Assembly: GCA_030613045.1 (NCBI GenBank) | Contig: JAUWMS010000162.1 | Coordinates: forward strand, 1 to 6,276 | DNA: 6,276 nt | Source: Candidatus Latescibacterota bacterium | Lineage (GTDB): Bacteria > Latescibacterota > 4484-107 | Reading direction: 5' to 3' | Part shown: piece after piece, positions 6,058 to 6,276 of the stretch | Layout: each line of letters begins with the position of its first letter | Numbering within the stretch: position 1 is the first letter of the stretch | Notes under the pieces: model-generated | Told to the model about the DNA's origin: nothing | The model's input: the letters and a program-made list of their open reading frames with translations, nothing else | Database searches by the model: none | Translations under genes and position numbers: made by a program

Positions 6058-6085
6058 CATTACTCATCGCTCATTACTCATTGTG
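6058..6085 (+). repeat. Heptamer tandem run (CATTACT-type x4)
   Basis: Four 7-bp units in a row: CATTACT, CATCGCT, CATTACT, CATTGTG. It has the same period as the GCAATCC run inside carB but a different sequence. Confidence 0.7.
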
Positions 6086-6100
6086 GGGCTGAATCAGCAG

Positions 6101-6183
6101 GCATAACCACGGATTGAAAGACGGCGCGGATAGTTGCGGTGCTTGTGGGTTTATCCGCGTGGGTCCGCAATCCGTGGTTATGC
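6101..6183. repeat. Large inverted repeat with 15-bp perfect ends
   Basis: GCATAACCACGGATT (6101-6115) is the exact reverse complement of 6169-6183. A second nested pairing of 8 bp joins CGCGGATA (6125-6132) and TATCCGCG (6152-6159). The 83-bp unit would fold into one long interrupted hairpin. Its size and palindromic ends suit a small non-autonomous mobile repeat. From memory, TAACCACGGATT-type repeats are dispersed in many bacterial genomes. No transposase gene is present. Confidence 0.85.
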
Positions 6184-6276
6184 AGCTTTCTTCTTACCGA
6201 CGCCTTCCGAAAAAAGCCTTGCTTTCTCAGGAAGGTTTGGCTATCTTTCGACAAAAATACAATCCTCGAACGATCT
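6180..6276 (+). other. Right-hand end: open frame of 32 codons cut by the edge, coding doubtful
   Basis: From an ATG at 6180 the frame reads MQLSSYRRLPKK and stays open to the window edge. The ATG lies inside the arm of the inverted repeat, and no Shine-Dalgarno sequence precedes it. I recognise no family. It could be the start of a gene continuing outside, or chance. Nothing else is visible in these bases. Confidence 0.15.

Noticed and set aside
5889..6092. 67-codon + strand open frame after greA
   Set aside because: It crosses the carB-like remnant, the 13-bp hairpin, the terminator and the heptamer run, and shows no protein-like features.

Overview
The window holds three housekeeping genes, all on the + strand: the 3' part of carA (glutaminase subunit of carbamoyl-phosphate synthetase), a complete carB (synthetase subunit) and a complete greA (transcript-cleavage factor). 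All three are recognised from protein sequence. The gene order carA-carB-greA, the moderately high GC and the heavy load of short palindromic and 7-8 bp tandem repeats suggest an environmental bacterium of the Desulfobacterota / Nitrospirota / NC10 type. That placement rests on general familiarity, not on a search, and is weak.

Layout: 1-940 carA, cut by the left edge. 941-1574 is a long carA-carB spacer with no credible gene. It is built almost entirely of inverted and direct repeats and is bracketed by oppositely oriented 8-bp repeat arrays. 1575-4910 is carB, with an in-frame, low-complexity, repeat-derived insert of about 35 codons (4212-4316). 4911-5346 holds a strong sigma70-type promoter (TTGACA-17-TATATT), a roughly 100-nt transcript of two hairpins ending in an intrinsic terminator, and then the rest of the greA leader. 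5347-5820 is greA. 5821-5983 resembles the 3' end of carB plus the bases after its stop, broken by a 30-bp hairpin. 5984-6276 has a likely terminator, a 7-bp repeat run and a large inverted repeat, with no convincing gene.

How the parts work together: CarA releases ammonia from glutamine. CarB uses it with bicarbonate and two ATP to make carbamoyl phosphate for pyrimidine and arginine synthesis. Terminator-like hairpins in the repeat-filled spacer may partly uncouple the two subunits. GreA rescues backtracked RNA polymerase and appears to have its own promoter and leader after carB.

I see no undescribed multi-gene system. The most notable signals are the repeat-derived insert inside the CarB enzyme, the short terminated transcript ahead of greA (similar in layout to E. 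coli GraL), and the carB-like 3'-end copy after greA.
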